Source of the DNA: Sulfurimonas sp.
Lineage (GTDB): Bacteria > Campylobacterota > Campylobacteria > Campylobacterales > Sulfurimonadaceae
Direction: 5' to 3'
NCBI GenBank assembly: GCA_015488615.1
Contig: WFNM01000005.1
Location: 1-37,538, forward strand
Length of the DNA stretch: 37,538 bases
In this document: positions 16,664 through 24,595 of the stretch, piece after piece
Position numbering within the stretch: position 1 is the stretch's first letter
Layout: each line of letters begins with the position of its first letter
The notes under the pieces: model-generated
What the model was told of the DNA's origin: nothing
The model's database searches: none
The model's input: only the letters and a program-made list of their open reading frames with translations
Made by a program: the position numbers and the translations under genes

Positions 16664-17167
16664 ATGTGTAATTTTAACAAACAAAGTGCAGATACAAAAG
16701 CACTCATTCATCTTTTTATGACTAAAGCTGCTGAGAATGTAGGCGGTGCAAACTTTTTACTAGAACTTATAGAAGCGATGAAAGCCAAAAAACCAAATGC
16801 TCTTATCCTTGGAGCAAAACAAGTTGCATCAAACCACACTATTATCAAATGGAACAAGGTTGTTTTTAAAGATAAGGTAGATGTTATCGAGAAGATTTTA
16901 GTAATGCACAGAAGTTCTGAAGAACCTGATTTCAACATCCTAAATGTAGAAAACGCGAAGCTCAAGAAAAATATTATCAATGTTATCCGTGCTCTTTCTC
17001 CTGTTGAGTTTGTAGTAACACCACAAAACAAGAACGATGGTGGCGGTTTTAACTTCAAAATCTTTGATGCAGTTTCAGAAGATGATGTGAAGCTCAACCC
17101 TATCTTTATAGCGATGTTTTTCTGCTCTGCTGAGTTTACAAAAAAAGCACTCAAGTACGAGATTTAA
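16664..17167 (+). CDS. Conserved-looking hypothetical protein, 167 residues
   Basis: I do not recognise this protein. It is soluble, without signal peptide or membrane helix. A helical first third (ALIHLFMTKAAENVGGANFLLELIEAMKAKK) is followed by a mixed region and a Lys/Asn-rich middle (LKKNIINVIRALSPVEFVVTPQNKNDGGG). It contains two Cys (Cys2 and one near the C-terminus in AMFFCSAEF) with no metal motif. Good AAGGAG site and its own GC-TATAAT promoter, and codon use like its neighbours, so it is a real gene. It lies between the FIST operon remnant and leuC, which has a separate promoter, so context gives no function. Confidence 0.7.
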   Translation: MCNFNKQSADTKALIHLFMTKAAENVGGANFLLELIEAMKAKKPNALILGAKQVASNHTIIKWNKVVFKDKVDVIEKILVMHRSSEEPDFNILNVENAKLKKNIINVIRALSPVEFVVTPQNKNDGGGFNFKIFDAVSEDDVKLNPIFIAMFFCSAEFTKKALKYEI

Positions 17168-17178
17168 TTCTCTTACGC

Positions 17179-17184
17179 TATAAT
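17179..17184 (+). promoter_or_regulatory. Probable -10 box (GC-TATAAT) for leuC
   Basis: CGCTATAATCCC 35 bases ahead of the leuC ATG, just after the preceding gene. AAGAGG follows at 17204-17209. Confidence 0.6.
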
Positions 17185-17219
17185 CCCGCTAATAAAACAT
17201 ATTAAGAGGTTCATACATT

Positions 17220-18479
17220 ATGGCTCAAACTATAACTGAAAAAATATTCTCACAACATGTAGGTCGTGAAGTCTTCGCTGGGGAAATCATCCGTAGCGAC
17301 ATCGACATGGTAATTGGAAACGATATCACAACACCTATCTCTATCTCCGCGTTTAACCTAAGTGGAGCGACTAAGCTTGCTAATCCTGATGGCTTTTCTA
17401 TCGTTCTTGATCACTTTATCCCTGCAAAAGACATCGCTTCTGCAAACCAAGCAAAAATATCTCGTGTATTTGCTAAACAACACAAGATGAAAAACTTTTT
17501 TGATGAAAAAGATATGGGAATCGAGCATGCACTTCTTCCTGAGAAAGGTCTTGTAGTTCCTGGTGATGTTATCATCGGTGCTGACTCACACACTTGTACA
17601 CACGGTGCTCTTGGAGCATTTTCTACGGGTATGGGTTCCACTGACCTCGCGTTTGCTATGATAAGCGGTGGAAACTGGTTTAAAGTTCCTGAGTCTATCA
17701 AGGTAAACCTTAGCGGAAAACCAGGGCATCACACAACGGGTAAAGATATCATCCTTGAAATCATCCGCCGTATCGGTGTTGATGGTGCACTCTATCAAAC
17801 TCTTGAGTTTACAGGAAGCACTATAGAGCACCTAAACATGGACGATAGATTTTCTATGTGTAACATGGCTATCGAAGCTGGTGCAAAATCTGGAATCGTG
17901 GCTTATGATGATGTTACTGCTGAGTTTTTAGCAGACAAAAATCTTGCTCGTGAACCTCGCATTCACCACTCTGATGCAGATGCTTCTTACTCTTTAGTAC
18001 TTGACATTGATGTTGCCGCGTTAGAGCCAGTTATCGCTTACCCATTTTTACCATCAAATGGTCACTCAATCTCTAAAGCAGTAGCTGACCACATAAAAAT
18101 AGACCAAGCATTCATCGGTTCATGTACAAATGGGCGTTTAGGTGACTTGAAAATTGCTTCTGAGATTCTTAAAGGTAAAAAAGTTCACGAAGATGTTCGT
18201 CTTATCGTAACGCCAGCTACACAGAGAATCCTAAAAGAAGCCTATAGACTTGGTTATATGGATATCATCATCGATGCAGGTGGAGTTGTTTCTAACCCTA
18301 CTTGTGGAGCTTGTCTTGGTGGTTACATGGGAATTTTAGGTGATAACGAAAAAGCCATCTCTACAACTAACCGTAACTTTGTAGGTCGTATGGGAAGCCG
18401 CTCTTCTGAGGTTTATCTTGCGAACTCTGCTGTTGCTGCTGCAAGTGCGCTTACGGGTTACATCACAGACCCAAGATAG
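17220..18479 (+). CDS. leuC: 3-isopropylmalate dehydratase large subunit
   Basis: A 419-residue aconitase-superfamily protein of leucine synthesis; isomerises 2- to 3-isopropylmalate together with LeuD. The [4Fe-4S] ligands are Cys302 (IGSCTNGR) and Cys362/Cys365 ([10 protein letters not shown]). [20 protein letters not shown] (120-139) is the typical substrate loop. The length of about 420 matches the short LeuC2/HacA-type group rather than the 465-residue E. coli form, so homoaconitase is an alternative only by family. leuD is not in the window. Its stop is followed after one base by the mobA ATG. Confidence 0.92.
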   Translation: MAQTITEKIFSQHVGREVFAGEIIRSDIDMVIGNDITTPISISAFNLSGATKLANPDGFSIVLDHFIPAKDIASANQAKISRVFAKQHKMKNFFDEKDMGIEHALLPEKGLVVPGDVIIGADSHTCTHGALGAFSTGMGSTDLAFAMISGGNWFKVPESIKVNLSGKPGHHTTGKDIILEIIRRIGVDGALYQTLEFTGSTIEHLNMDDRFSMCNMAIEAGAKSGIVAYDDVTAEFLADKNLAREPRIHHSDADASYSLVLDIDVAALEPVIAYPFLPSNGHSISKAVADHIKIDQAFIGSCTNGRLGDLKIASEILKGKKVHEDVRLIVTPATQRILKEAYRLGYMDIIIDAGGVVSNPTCGACLGGYMGILGDNEKAISTTNRNFVGRMGSRSSEVYLANSAVAAASALTGYITDPR

Positions 18480-18480
18480 T

Positions 18481-19065
18481 ATGTTTCAAACTCCATGTGT
18501 GCTCTTCGCCGGTGGAAAAAGCTCCCGTATGGGAGAGGATAAATCGCTTCTCCCTTTTGGTGACTTTGAGACTCTTACTGAGTTTCAGTACTCCAAACTC
18601 TCTCAAATATTTTCTCATGTTTATATCTCTTGTAAAGACAAAAAGAAGTTTCACTTTGATGCTGCGTTTATAGAAGATGGCAAAACTTCTTCTAATTATG
18701 CCCCCACCTTAGGTTTTATCTCTGCGTTTGAGTATCTTGGAAAAAGTTTTTTTGCTATCAGTGTGGACTCTCCTTTTATAGATACTCAAATTATAGAAAC
18801 ATTGTTGTGTGCAGATAGAGAAACAGATGATGCCACTATCGCTAAAACAGAAGAAGGGATGCAACCTCTTTGTGGCGTTTACCACCCTACCCTCCTTCCT
18901 GCATTTGAAGATATGCTCACAAAAGAGCAGCATAAACTAGGATTTTTACTCAAAAACTCAAAGACACAGTTTGTAGACTTTCAAGACAAAGAGAAGTTTT
19001 TAAATCTCAACCATCCTCACGAATATCAAAAAGCCCTGCAAATTATTAACAGCACTTCGCTATAA
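18481..19065 (+). CDS. mobA: Molybdenum cofactor guanylyltransferase MobA
   Basis: A 194-residue nucleotidyltransferase that adds GMP to molybdopterin to form MGD. The start loop [20 protein letters not shown] gives the GTP-binding GGxSxRMGxDK. SVDSPFID (acidic metal site) and QPLCGVYHP are further matches. The track begins at 18418, but its first 21 residues are a shadow of leuC; I choose ATG 18481, directly after the leuC stop. The likely product, MGD or precursor, may serve nitrate reductase or other DMSO-family enzymes elsewhere; SoxC itself uses a sulfite-oxidase type cofactor that does not need GMP. First of a molybdenum-cofactor pair with moaC. Confidence 0.88.
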   Translation: MFQTPCVLFAGGKSSRMGEDKSLLPFGDFETLTEFQYSKLSQIFSHVYISCKDKKKFHFDAAFIEDGKTSSNYAPTLGFISAFEYLGKSFFAISVDSPFIDTQIIETLLCADRETDDATIAKTEEGMQPLCGVYHPTLLPAFEDMLTKEQHKLGFLLKNSKTQFVDFQDKEKFLNLNHPHEYQKALQIINSTSL

Positions 19066-19066
19066 T
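19061..19066 (+). promoter_or_regulatory. Possible -10 box (GC-TATAAT) for moaC
   Basis: CGCTATAAT overlapping the mobA stop codon, 28 bases ahead of the moaC ATG. Third case of the same extended form in 2.5 kb. Confidence 0.4.
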
Positions 19067-19094
19067 AATAAAAATTTAACAAAAGTACCTAACT

Positions 19095-19565
19095 ATGAAT
19101 TTAACACACCTAGATGAAAACCAGAGACCAAAAATGGTCGATGTAAGTAATAAAGAGGATACAACAAGAGTAGCAGTTGCAAGTGGAATTATTGAGATGA
19201 GTCGTGATGCTTATAATGCGATTGTAAGTGAAAAGACAAAAAAAGGGCCTGTGCTACAAACAGCTGTGATTGCGGCTATTATGGGAGTAAAGAAGACTAG
19301 TGAGCTTATCCCTATGTGTCACCCTCTCAATCTAAGCGGTATCAACTGTGATGTAGAAGAATTAACTGAACTTCCAGGCTTTAAGCTTATAGTCACAGCA
19401 AAACTCACTGGACAAACAGGTGTTGAGATGGAAGCCCTTACGGGAACAAGCATCGGACTTCTTACTATCTATGACATGGTCAAAGCTATAGATAAAGGAA
19501 TGATAATTCGAAATGTGCAGTTAGAAACAAAATCAGGAGGAAAAAGTGGAAATTATAAACGATAG
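19095..19565 (+). CDS. moaC: Cyclic pyranopterin monophosphate synthase MoaC
   Basis: A 156-residue enzyme of molybdopterin synthesis; with MoaA it forms cPMP from GTP. Family motifs are [14 protein letters not shown] (14-27), [11 protein letters not shown] with the conserved active-site Cys-His, [12 protein letters not shown] and [11 protein letters not shown] with the catalytic Asp/Lys. Length is standard. It overlaps the next gene by 20 bases, whose ribosome binding site lies within moaC. Together with mobA it adds cofactor capacity next to the SoxCD molybdoenzyme. Confidence 0.95.
   Translation: MNLTHLDENQRPKMVDVSNKEDTTRVAVASGIIEMSRDAYNAIVSEKTKKGPVLQTAVIAAIMGVKKTSELIPMCHPLNLSGINCDVEELTELPGFKLIVTAKLTGQTGVEMEALTGTSIGLLTIYDMVKAIDKGMIIRNVQLETKSGGKSGNYKR
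19535..19540 (+). promoter_or_regulatory. Shine-Dalgarno AGGAGG fixing the GTG start of the DUF493 gene
   Basis: A perfect AGGAGG five bases before GTG 19546, within the end of moaC. It supports the non-ATG start and the 20-base overlap. Confidence 0.75.
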
Positions 19566-19815
19566 TGAAAAGAAAGTTCTTTTAGAATACCCTTGTAACT
19601 GGTGCTACAAGGTTGTAGCAACCGAGGAAAAAGCACTCAGACAGGCGATTACGGATGTGATTGATGAACGAGAACATACACTCGAGCATTCAAAAAAATC
19701 TAAAAATGGTAAATATGTGAGTATGAATTTAGATATACTTGTGCATAACGAAGATGACAGAACCTTTATATTTGATGCTCTGAAAAAACATCAAGCTGTT
19801 AAAATGGTACTCTAA
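19546..19815 (+). CDS. DUF493 family protein (YbeD/HP0495-like)
   Basis: An 89-residue small cytoplasmic protein of the DUF493 ferredoxin-like fold family. Matching features are [16 protein letters not shown] at the N-terminus, a central helix ([13 protein letters not shown]), [15 protein letters not shown] and [14 protein letters not shown] at the end. The family is small and may have a regulatory role; function is not established. CNWC is a CxxC pair, not universal in the family and of unknown use. GTG start supported by AGGAGG. Co-transcribed with moaC. Confidence 0.8.
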   Translation: MEIINDSEKKVLLEYPCNWCYKVVATEEKALRQAITDVIDEREHTLEHSKKSKNGKYVSMNLDILVHNEDDRTFIFDALKKHQAVKMVL

Positions 19816-19824
19816 GGACAAAAC

Positions 19825-20865
19825 ATGAGCAATACACAACTCAATAAAGATTTAAAAGTAAACTACTCTAAAAGATTTAGAAGTATTGGTAAGCGTGTCT
19901 CAGCGGCACTCAACGAGAGTGATCTTGATATAGATAATCTCTCACTTGAAGAGATACGCCAAACAACTAACATTATACTAGAACTTGAAACAGTAACACT
20001 CCAAGCAGATGTTCAAGCACTTCTATCAAAAAAAGAAGCAATAGAACGCGATCTTGAACGGGCTTCTGAAGCACTGCAAAGTACAAAGTACGAAATATTC
20101 AATGCACTTGAAGATGAGTTTGCAGAACATGAGAAAGCACTTCTTAAACTCCACCAAGTCAAACTACAATCTATTGATCTTTATGACATACTCAGCGAAA
20201 TGGTTGAATCTGCACTTATTTCTGCCCTTGAAAAAGATATTGATACAGATATTGTTGAGTCAAACACAGAAGTTATCAAAGAAATTACCTATCAAGCTAT
20301 TAAAGAAGGTTCTTTAAATACTATTCGTATTCGTAAAATTCTCTCTACTATTTTAACGACAGCTATTGATGTTGCAGAGGCAACACCAACTCGTGCAGAA
20401 AAAATCTTAACTTCTACACTTCGTGGCATGCGTAGTGGATTAGTAAAATCAATAGATAGATTTAAAAAACGTCTTGAGTTTATGCCAGTTGAAGCAAAAC
20501 ATATTCTAATAGAAGATTATGATACAATAATAGAAGACTTAAACAGGACAGACTCTCTTTTCTCTCAAGTTATTGTGACACAGGCGGCAGAAAGTTCTAG
20601 CGAAATAAGAAAAATTCTTATTGAGCTTAATAAAAACATGGCTTATGACCTTGAAGAGCTTATACTGATCTCTAAAGAGACAGCAGATGTTATGAAAGAA
20701 AGATTTTCATCTTTAGCAAAAATTGCTATCAAAAAAGCAGATAATGCAATGAATTCTCCTAAAGCTAAAGAAGCAAAACGTATGGGAATCCAAGCTCTAG
20801 GTGTTGCTCGTGAAGCACTTGGGTCTGCACTAAAGTCTGCAAAAGATGCGATAGATAAAAAATAA
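19825..20865 (+). CDS. All-helical coiled-coil protein of unknown function, 346 residues
   Basis: I do not recognise a named family with confidence. No signal peptide or membrane helix. Nearly all residues are in predicted amphipathic helices, with strong heptads around ETVTLQADVQALLSKKEA (56-73) and in the C-terminal half. The C-terminus, about 290-346, is rich in Lys and Ala with repeated AxKxAKxA patterns, like apolipoprotein or DNA-binding tails. Only nine bases separate it from the DUF493 gene and 24 from the next gene, with AAGGA ahead of the ATG, so it is within one transcript. It may be a scaffold or membrane-associating protein linked to the DUF2231 membrane protein that follows; this is an inference. 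Confidence 0.7.
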   Translation: MSNTQLNKDLKVNYSKRFRSIGKRVSAALNESDLDIDNLSLEEIRQTTNIILELETVTLQADVQALLSKKEAIERDLERASEALQSTKYEIFNALEDEFAEHEKALLKLHQVKLQSIDLYDILSEMVESALISALEKDIDTDIVESNTEVIKEITYQAIKEGSLNTIRIRKILSTILTTAIDVAEATPTRAEKILTSTLRGMRSGLVKSIDRFKKRLEFMPVEAKHILIEDYDTIIEDLNRTDSLFSQVIVTQAAESSSEIRKILIELNKNMAYDLEELILISKETADVMKERFSSLAKIAIKKADNAMNSPKAKEAKRMGIQALGVAREALGSALKSAKDAIDKK

Positions 20866-20889
20866 ATTAAATACATAAAGGATTACCCT

Positions 20890-21492
20890 ATGATTATACA
20901 CCCAGCTACAGTACACTTTGCTATTGTTTTACCAGTTGTTGCCGCAGTTTTTGGCTTAATATATCTTTTTACAAAGTCAGAGATTTTTGCAAAAATTTCT
21001 TCTGCCTCTTTTATTATTGCTGCTATTGCTACAGGAGTAGTGTGGTACACAGGAAGTCAAGCCGGACCGGAAGTTTATAAATATCTTAGCCATGCAGGGC
21101 AGACAACACTTCTTGAGCACAAAAAATTAGGTCTCTATCTTGCTATCGCTATGGCTATTATAGCCCTTATAAAGGTTATTGGTTGTAGAATGCATAACTA
21201 TGCTATCCAAGCACTATCAGTCATTCTCATAATTGGAGCTATGGCAGCAACTTTTTATCAAGGAAAAATGGGTGGTGAAATCGCTTATAATTACGGTATG
21301 CCATTTAAATCATATATGACAATGGAAACACTTAATGAAGCAAACAAAGATGCAGATGACACAGATGATGCAGATTCACAAGTAGAAATTTATCAGGATG
21401 CTATTGATGATATTACTTCACTTAGTGAAGATGTAAATGTAATTCTTGGTAATCCAAAACCTACAGATGATGATGAATCAGAAGAAGAGTAG
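20890..21492 (+). CDS. DUF2231-like membrane protein with acidic tail
   Basis: A 200-residue inner-membrane protein with four helices (about 7-27, 34-54, 79-97, 104-122). The opening MIIHPATVHFAIVLPVV matches the HP-x-x-HF-P pattern of DUF2231 proteins. Internal His residues (His68, His77) lie at helix ends. Residues 150-200 form a very acidic cytoplasmic or periplasmic tail (DADDTDDADS, DDDESEEE), unusual for the family. The family has no settled function; heme or redox roles have been suggested only by its His residues, which I treat as speculation. AAAGGA at 20876-20882 precedes the ATG. Part of the moaC-DUF493-coiled-coil unit. Confidence 0.75.
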   Translation: MIIHPATVHFAIVLPVVAAVFGLIYLFTKSEIFAKISSASFIIAAIATGVVWYTGSQAGPEVYKYLSHAGQTTLLEHKKLGLYLAIAMAIIALIKVIGCRMHNYAIQALSVILIIGAMAATFYQGKMGGEIAYNYGMPFKSYMTMETLNEANKDADDTDDADSQVEIYQDAIDDITSLSEDVNVILGNPKPTDDDESEEE

Positions 21493-21494
21493 AA

Positions 21495-21626
21495 ATGTCA
21501 CAAGAAGAGTTAGTAAAAGCTATGCAAAAAGACCTAAGTGCTTACAAGGCTGATAAAAGTAGTGTAAAACAATTCTTTGCCAGTATGAAAGAGATTTCAG
21601 ACTGGCTCAAGATGCAGGAGAAATAA
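21495..21626 (+). CDS. Small ORF, candidate antitoxin of the following RelE-like toxin (43 residues)
   Basis: Too short for the ORF track. ATG 21495 to TAA 21626 encodes 43 residues beginning MSQEELVKAMQKDLSAYK and ending DWLKMQEK. It is one amphipathic helix followed by a shorter helix, highly charged. TAATG couples it to the next gene with a one-base overlap, the usual arrangement of an antitoxin before its toxin. AGAAGAGTAGAA within the preceding gene end may be its ribosome binding site. It is smaller than ordinary RelB or ParD antitoxins and has no clear DNA-binding domain, so it may be only a toxin-wrapping segment. Confidence 0.65.
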   Translation: MSQEELVKAMQKDLSAYKADKSSVKQFFASMKEISDWLKMQEK

Positions 21627-21895
21627 TGCAAATACTCTGCACCCCAAGCTATGAGACACAGCTCAAAGCCATACTCAAAAAATTTCTTTTAAAAGATTTT
21701 AATGCCACTAAAAAGTTCAAGCTTTATCTTGATACGATTTTAGTCAATCTTCCAACAAAAGCACACAAATACAAGCAATCCCCTCTCTTTAATGATGAGG
21801 ATATAAAAGAAATTCCTCATGAAGCCTATAATGTGATATTTTTTCAGGATAAAACTAACAATAATTACCTTATTATGGGTATTCTAGAGAAATAG
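21626..21895 (+). CDS. RelE/ParE-superfamily toxin-like protein
   Basis: An 89-residue protein with the RelE/ParE pattern. It has an N-terminal strand (QILCTPSYETQLK), two helices (KKFKLYLDTILVNLPTKAHKYKQ), and a C-terminal strand pair (AYNVIFFQDKTNNNYLIMGILEK). RelE toxins are ribosome-dependent mRNA endonucleases; ParE acts on gyrase. The typical C-terminal Arg/His/Tyr catalytic set is not clear here, so activity is uncertain. Coupled to the 43-residue ORF by TAATG. A palindrome, TGTTACATTTTGTAACA, follows the stop by 12 bases. A decayed toxin is a fair alternative. Confidence 0.65.
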   Translation: MQILCTPSYETQLKAILKKFLLKDFNATKKFKLYLDTILVNLPTKAHKYKQSPLFNDEDIKEIPHEAYNVIFFQDKTNNNYLIMGILEK

Positions 21896-21907
21896 ATTTT
21901 TCTCTTG

Positions 21908-21924
21908 TGTTACATTTTGTAACA
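21908..21924. promoter_or_regulatory. 17-base palindrome TGTTACATTTTGTAACA upstream of soxC
   Basis: A perfect 7-bp inverted repeat with a TTT centre, 12 bases after the toxin gene and 185 bases before soxC. No T-tract follows, so it looks more like an operator than a terminator. Candidate regulator binding site for the sox operon or 3' end structure of the toxin transcript. Confidence 0.5.
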
Positions 21925-22062
21925 TGATTCGCCTAATAATTCATCATTATTATATTTTTCTATCACAAAACCCTAAAATGCCCTAATTCATAAATATATA
22001 CTTAAGCATAACATGGCATAATGTGATGGTAAAAGCTTTGTACATTTAATTGCAGAGTAAAA

Positions 22063-22070
22063 TATACAAT
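22063..22070 (+). promoter_or_regulatory. Weak -10 candidate (TATACAAT) for soxCDYZ
   Basis: TATACAAT 39 bases ahead of the soxC start in AT-rich DNA; TTGTAC at 22038-22043 is a possible but badly spaced -35 box. Confidence 0.3.
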
Positions 22071-22096
22071 TTAAATATTAAGCAATAACAACCTTT

Positions 22097-22103
22097 AAAG
22101 GAG
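22097..22103 (+). promoter_or_regulatory. Shine-Dalgarno AAAGGAG supporting a TTG start for soxC
   Basis: AAAGGAG five bases before TTG 22109; no ATG or GTG is available in frame before the Tat signal. Confidence 0.7.
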
Positions 22104-22108
22104 AAAAT

Positions 22109-23422
22109 TTGGATAATAAAAAATCTAATCAAGAAATTGATAGAAGAGATTTTTTCAAAAAAGCAGCTGCTTCAGTAACTGCTATAGCTGGAACGTCTCT
22201 TATATCATCTAATGCTAGAGCCGATGATCCTGCGATCATGAAACATGTTCCGTGGGGACAAACTTGGGGTGACCCAGTTACTAAAAATAGATATGGTGTA
22301 CCCTCAAAATATGAGCACAATGTACTAAGAAGAAATACAAAGCTACTAGCTTCAGGTAACTTCAGAGCATCTATCGCTGTTACACCGCTTCAAGAGTCAA
22401 TGGGAATCATTACACCAAATGGTCTCTTTTTCTCTCGTTCTCATGGTGGTACAGCACATATAGATCCTGCAGAGTATCGCTTAATGATTCATGGCCTTAT
22501 AGAGAAGCCAATTGTTCTTACTTTAGAAGAACTCAAACGTTACCCATCAGTATCTCGTATTCACTTTATTGAGTGCCCTGCTAATGGTGGACAAGAGTGG
22601 CGTGGACCACAATTTAATTCTCTACAATTTGCTAAAGGTTTTATGGCTTCAGCTCAGTGGACTGGAACTTACCTCAAAACTATTTTAGCTGACTTAGGTG
22701 TGAAAAAAGAAGCACTATGGATGTTAGCAGAAGGTTCTGATAGTTCTGAAATGGGTAGAACAATTCCAATCGATAAAGTTTGGGATGATGCTATGATAGT
22801 TTGGGGACAAAATGGTGAAGCACTTCGCCCAGAACAAGGATATCCAGTACGTATCGTACTTCCAGGTTGGGAAGGAAACTTATGTGTTAAATGGCTAAAG
22901 CGTTTAGAATTTGCTGCTGCACCATGGTATGCTAAAGAAGAAACTGCTAAATATACTGACCTTAAACCAACAGGAAAAGCAATCCAGCATTTCTATGCAA
23001 ATGAAGTAAACTCAACAGTTACTTCTCCATCTCCTGAAATCGATTGGACTTCATTAAAAGATGGTGATATTGTAGAAATTCAAGGACTAGCATGGTCTGG
23101 AATGGGTACAATAACAGGTGTTGATTTATCATTTGATGGTGGTCGTAACTATGTTAAAGCATATTTAAAAGGTTTAGTACTTCCAAAATCTTGGACTCGT
23201 TGGGCTTATATGTATACTTATAAAAAAGGCAAGGAACTTCTTCTTACTTCACGAGCTACAGATGATGCAGGATATATTCAACCTACAATAGATCAAGAAG
23301 TAAGTGTAATGGGTGTTGAAGCAGTGTATCATAGAAATGCTGTAGAGACATGGGAAGTTACTAAAACTGGTAAAGTTAACCATGTGGAAATTAGAACAAT
23401 GAAGAAGGTGAAAGATGCTTAA
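22109..23422 (+). CDS. soxC: Sulfane dehydrogenase subunit SoxC (molybdoenzyme)
   Basis: A 437-residue sulfite-oxidase-fold molybdoprotein that, with SoxD, oxidises the sulfane sulfur on SoxY, yielding six electrons. A Tat signal DRRDFFKK (11-18) with a hydrophobic stretch and ARA cleavage (about residue 38) sends it folded to the periplasm. The Mo-dithiolene ligand is Cys156 in HFIECPANGGQEW. The C-terminal dimerisation domain (about 300-420) contains VEIQGLAWSG and GVDLSFDGGRNYVKA. Starts at TTG with a strong ribosome binding site. Overlaps soxD by eight bases. The soxCDYZ order separate from soxXAB is typical of Sulfurimonas. Confidence 0.93.
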   Translation: MDNKKSNQEIDRRDFFKKAAASVTAIAGTSLISSNARADDPAIMKHVPWGQTWGDPVTKNRYGVPSKYEHNVLRRNTKLLASGNFRASIAVTPLQESMGIITPNGLFFSRSHGGTAHIDPAEYRLMIHGLIEKPIVLTLEELKRYPSVSRIHFIECPANGGQEWRGPQFNSLQFAKGFMASAQWTGTYLKTILADLGVKKEALWMLAEGSDSSEMGRTIPIDKVWDDAMIVWGQNGEALRPEQGYPVRIVLPGWEGNLCVKWLKRLEFAAAPWYAKEETAKYTDLKPTGKAIQHFYANEVNSTVTSPSPEIDWTSLKDGDIVEIQGLAWSGMGTITGVDLSFDGGRNYVKAYLKGLVLPKSWTRWAYMYTYKKGKELLLTSRATDDAGYIQPTIDQEVSVMGVEAVYHRNAVETWEVTKTGKVNHVEIRTMKKVKDA

Positions 23423-24575
23423 ATTCAATCGTAAACTCATTCTTAGTATGTCTACAGCAGCTGCTTTAGCACTGCTTACTGCTGGATGTATGGGTGCTAG
23501 TACATCTATTACACATGCAACTACTGAAGCTAATGGTAAGGCAACTATCGATGGTGGAAGCACTTATCCAGTAGTTAATGATAAAACTGGCCCTTACTAT
23601 GTAGACCCACAAGTAGCAGCTGATGCACCGAAGATTAACAATGGTAGAGTTCCGACTGCTAATGAGATAGCAGCATGGAATACAGACATCATGCCTGATG
23701 GTACTGGTTTACCAGAAGGTAGTGGTACTGCGGATGAAGGTAGTGATATCTATGATGCAAAATGTGTAGCTTGCCACGGTGACTTCGGTTCAGGTGGTGG
23801 TGGATACCCTTCACTTTCCAAAGGAAATGCATATGACCTACAAAAAACTTTAACGAACAATAGATGGAAAGATCCAGAAGCTGATGGTCCTGTACGTGAA
23901 TTCGGTTCATACTGGCCAAAAGCTACTACACTATTCTGGTATATTAAAGATGCTATGCCTCACCCATTTACTAAGTCATTAAGTGATGATCAAGTATATG
24001 CCTTAGTTGCTTATATTTTAAATGTTAATGAAATGAAAATTGACGGTATAGATGTTGATGATGATTATGTACTTAATCGTGAAAAATTATTAAAAATAAA
24101 AATGCCTAATAGAAATGGTTTTGAGCCAAATATTGATGGTCCACAAGCTCTCGATGATGTGCGTGCATTTTATGCAGATGCAGCTAATTTTGGTGCACAA
24201 AAAATCAAAAAAGGTGCTACACCTTGTATGAAAAATTGTCAGGCACCTACTGCGATAGTAGTGCATATCAAAGGTGCTGGAATCAGCAACTTCTTACCTC
24301 CAATGAGTGATGCAAGAAATCTTCCAGCAGAGAAAAAGGTAGCAGTTAATCCTGCTTCTGTATATAAAAACACTTGTGAAATGTGTCATGGAAATGGCGT
24401 AGGTCCTGCACTTGGTAATAAAGCTGAGTGGGCACCGTATTTAGCTCATGGCATGAAGAAAGTATATGCGAATGCAATTCACGGTACAGACGGTGGTATG
24501 CCAGCAAAGGGTGGATCTAGTCTCTCTGATGCAGATTTTAAAACTGTTGTTGATTATCTAATCAACGGCAAGTAA
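23415..24575 (+). CDS. soxD: Diheme cytochrome c subunit SoxD of sulfane dehydrogenase
   Basis: A 386-residue periplasmic electron acceptor of SoxC. The N-terminus has a lipobox LLTAGC with Cys25, so it is a probable lipoprotein, anchoring SoxCD at the membrane. Two c-type heme sites are present: CVACH (117-121) in the first cytochrome domain and CEMCH (321-325) in the second, with likely axial Met in AMPHPF (181) and GGMPAKGG (362). Between the domains is an unusual CMKNC pair (271-275), perhaps a disulfide. Electrons would go to a cytochrome c and then the terminal oxidase. It overlaps soxC and is followed by soxY after 20 bases. Confidence 0.9.
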   Translation: MLKFNRKLILSMSTAAALALLTAGCMGASTSITHATTEANGKATIDGGSTYPVVNDKTGPYYVDPQVAADAPKINNGRVPTANEIAAWNTDIMPDGTGLPEGSGTADEGSDIYDAKCVACHGDFGSGGGGYPSLSKGNAYDLQKTLTNNRWKDPEADGPVREFGSYWPKATTLFWYIKDAMPHPFTKSLSDDQVYALVAYILNVNEMKIDGIDVDDDYVLNREKLLKIKMPNRNGFEPNIDGPQALDDVRAFYADAANFGAQKIKKGATPCMKNCQAPTAIVVHIKGAGISNFLPPMSDARNLPAEKKVAVNPASVYKNTCEMCHGNGVGPALGNKAEWAPYLAHGMKKVYANAIHGTDGGMPAKGGSSLSDADFKTVVDYLINGK

Positions 24576-24595
24576 ACTTAACAAAAGGAATAATT

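Noticed and set aside
18418-18480. Upstream extension of mobA to 18418
   Set aside because: These 21 residues are leuC read in another frame; MobA families start at the [12 protein letters not shown] segment directly after the leuC stop.
22010-22035. Sigma-54 type promoter (TGGCATAATGTGATG) before soxC
   Set aside because: The GC of the -12 element is missing and spacing is wrong; chance resemblance.
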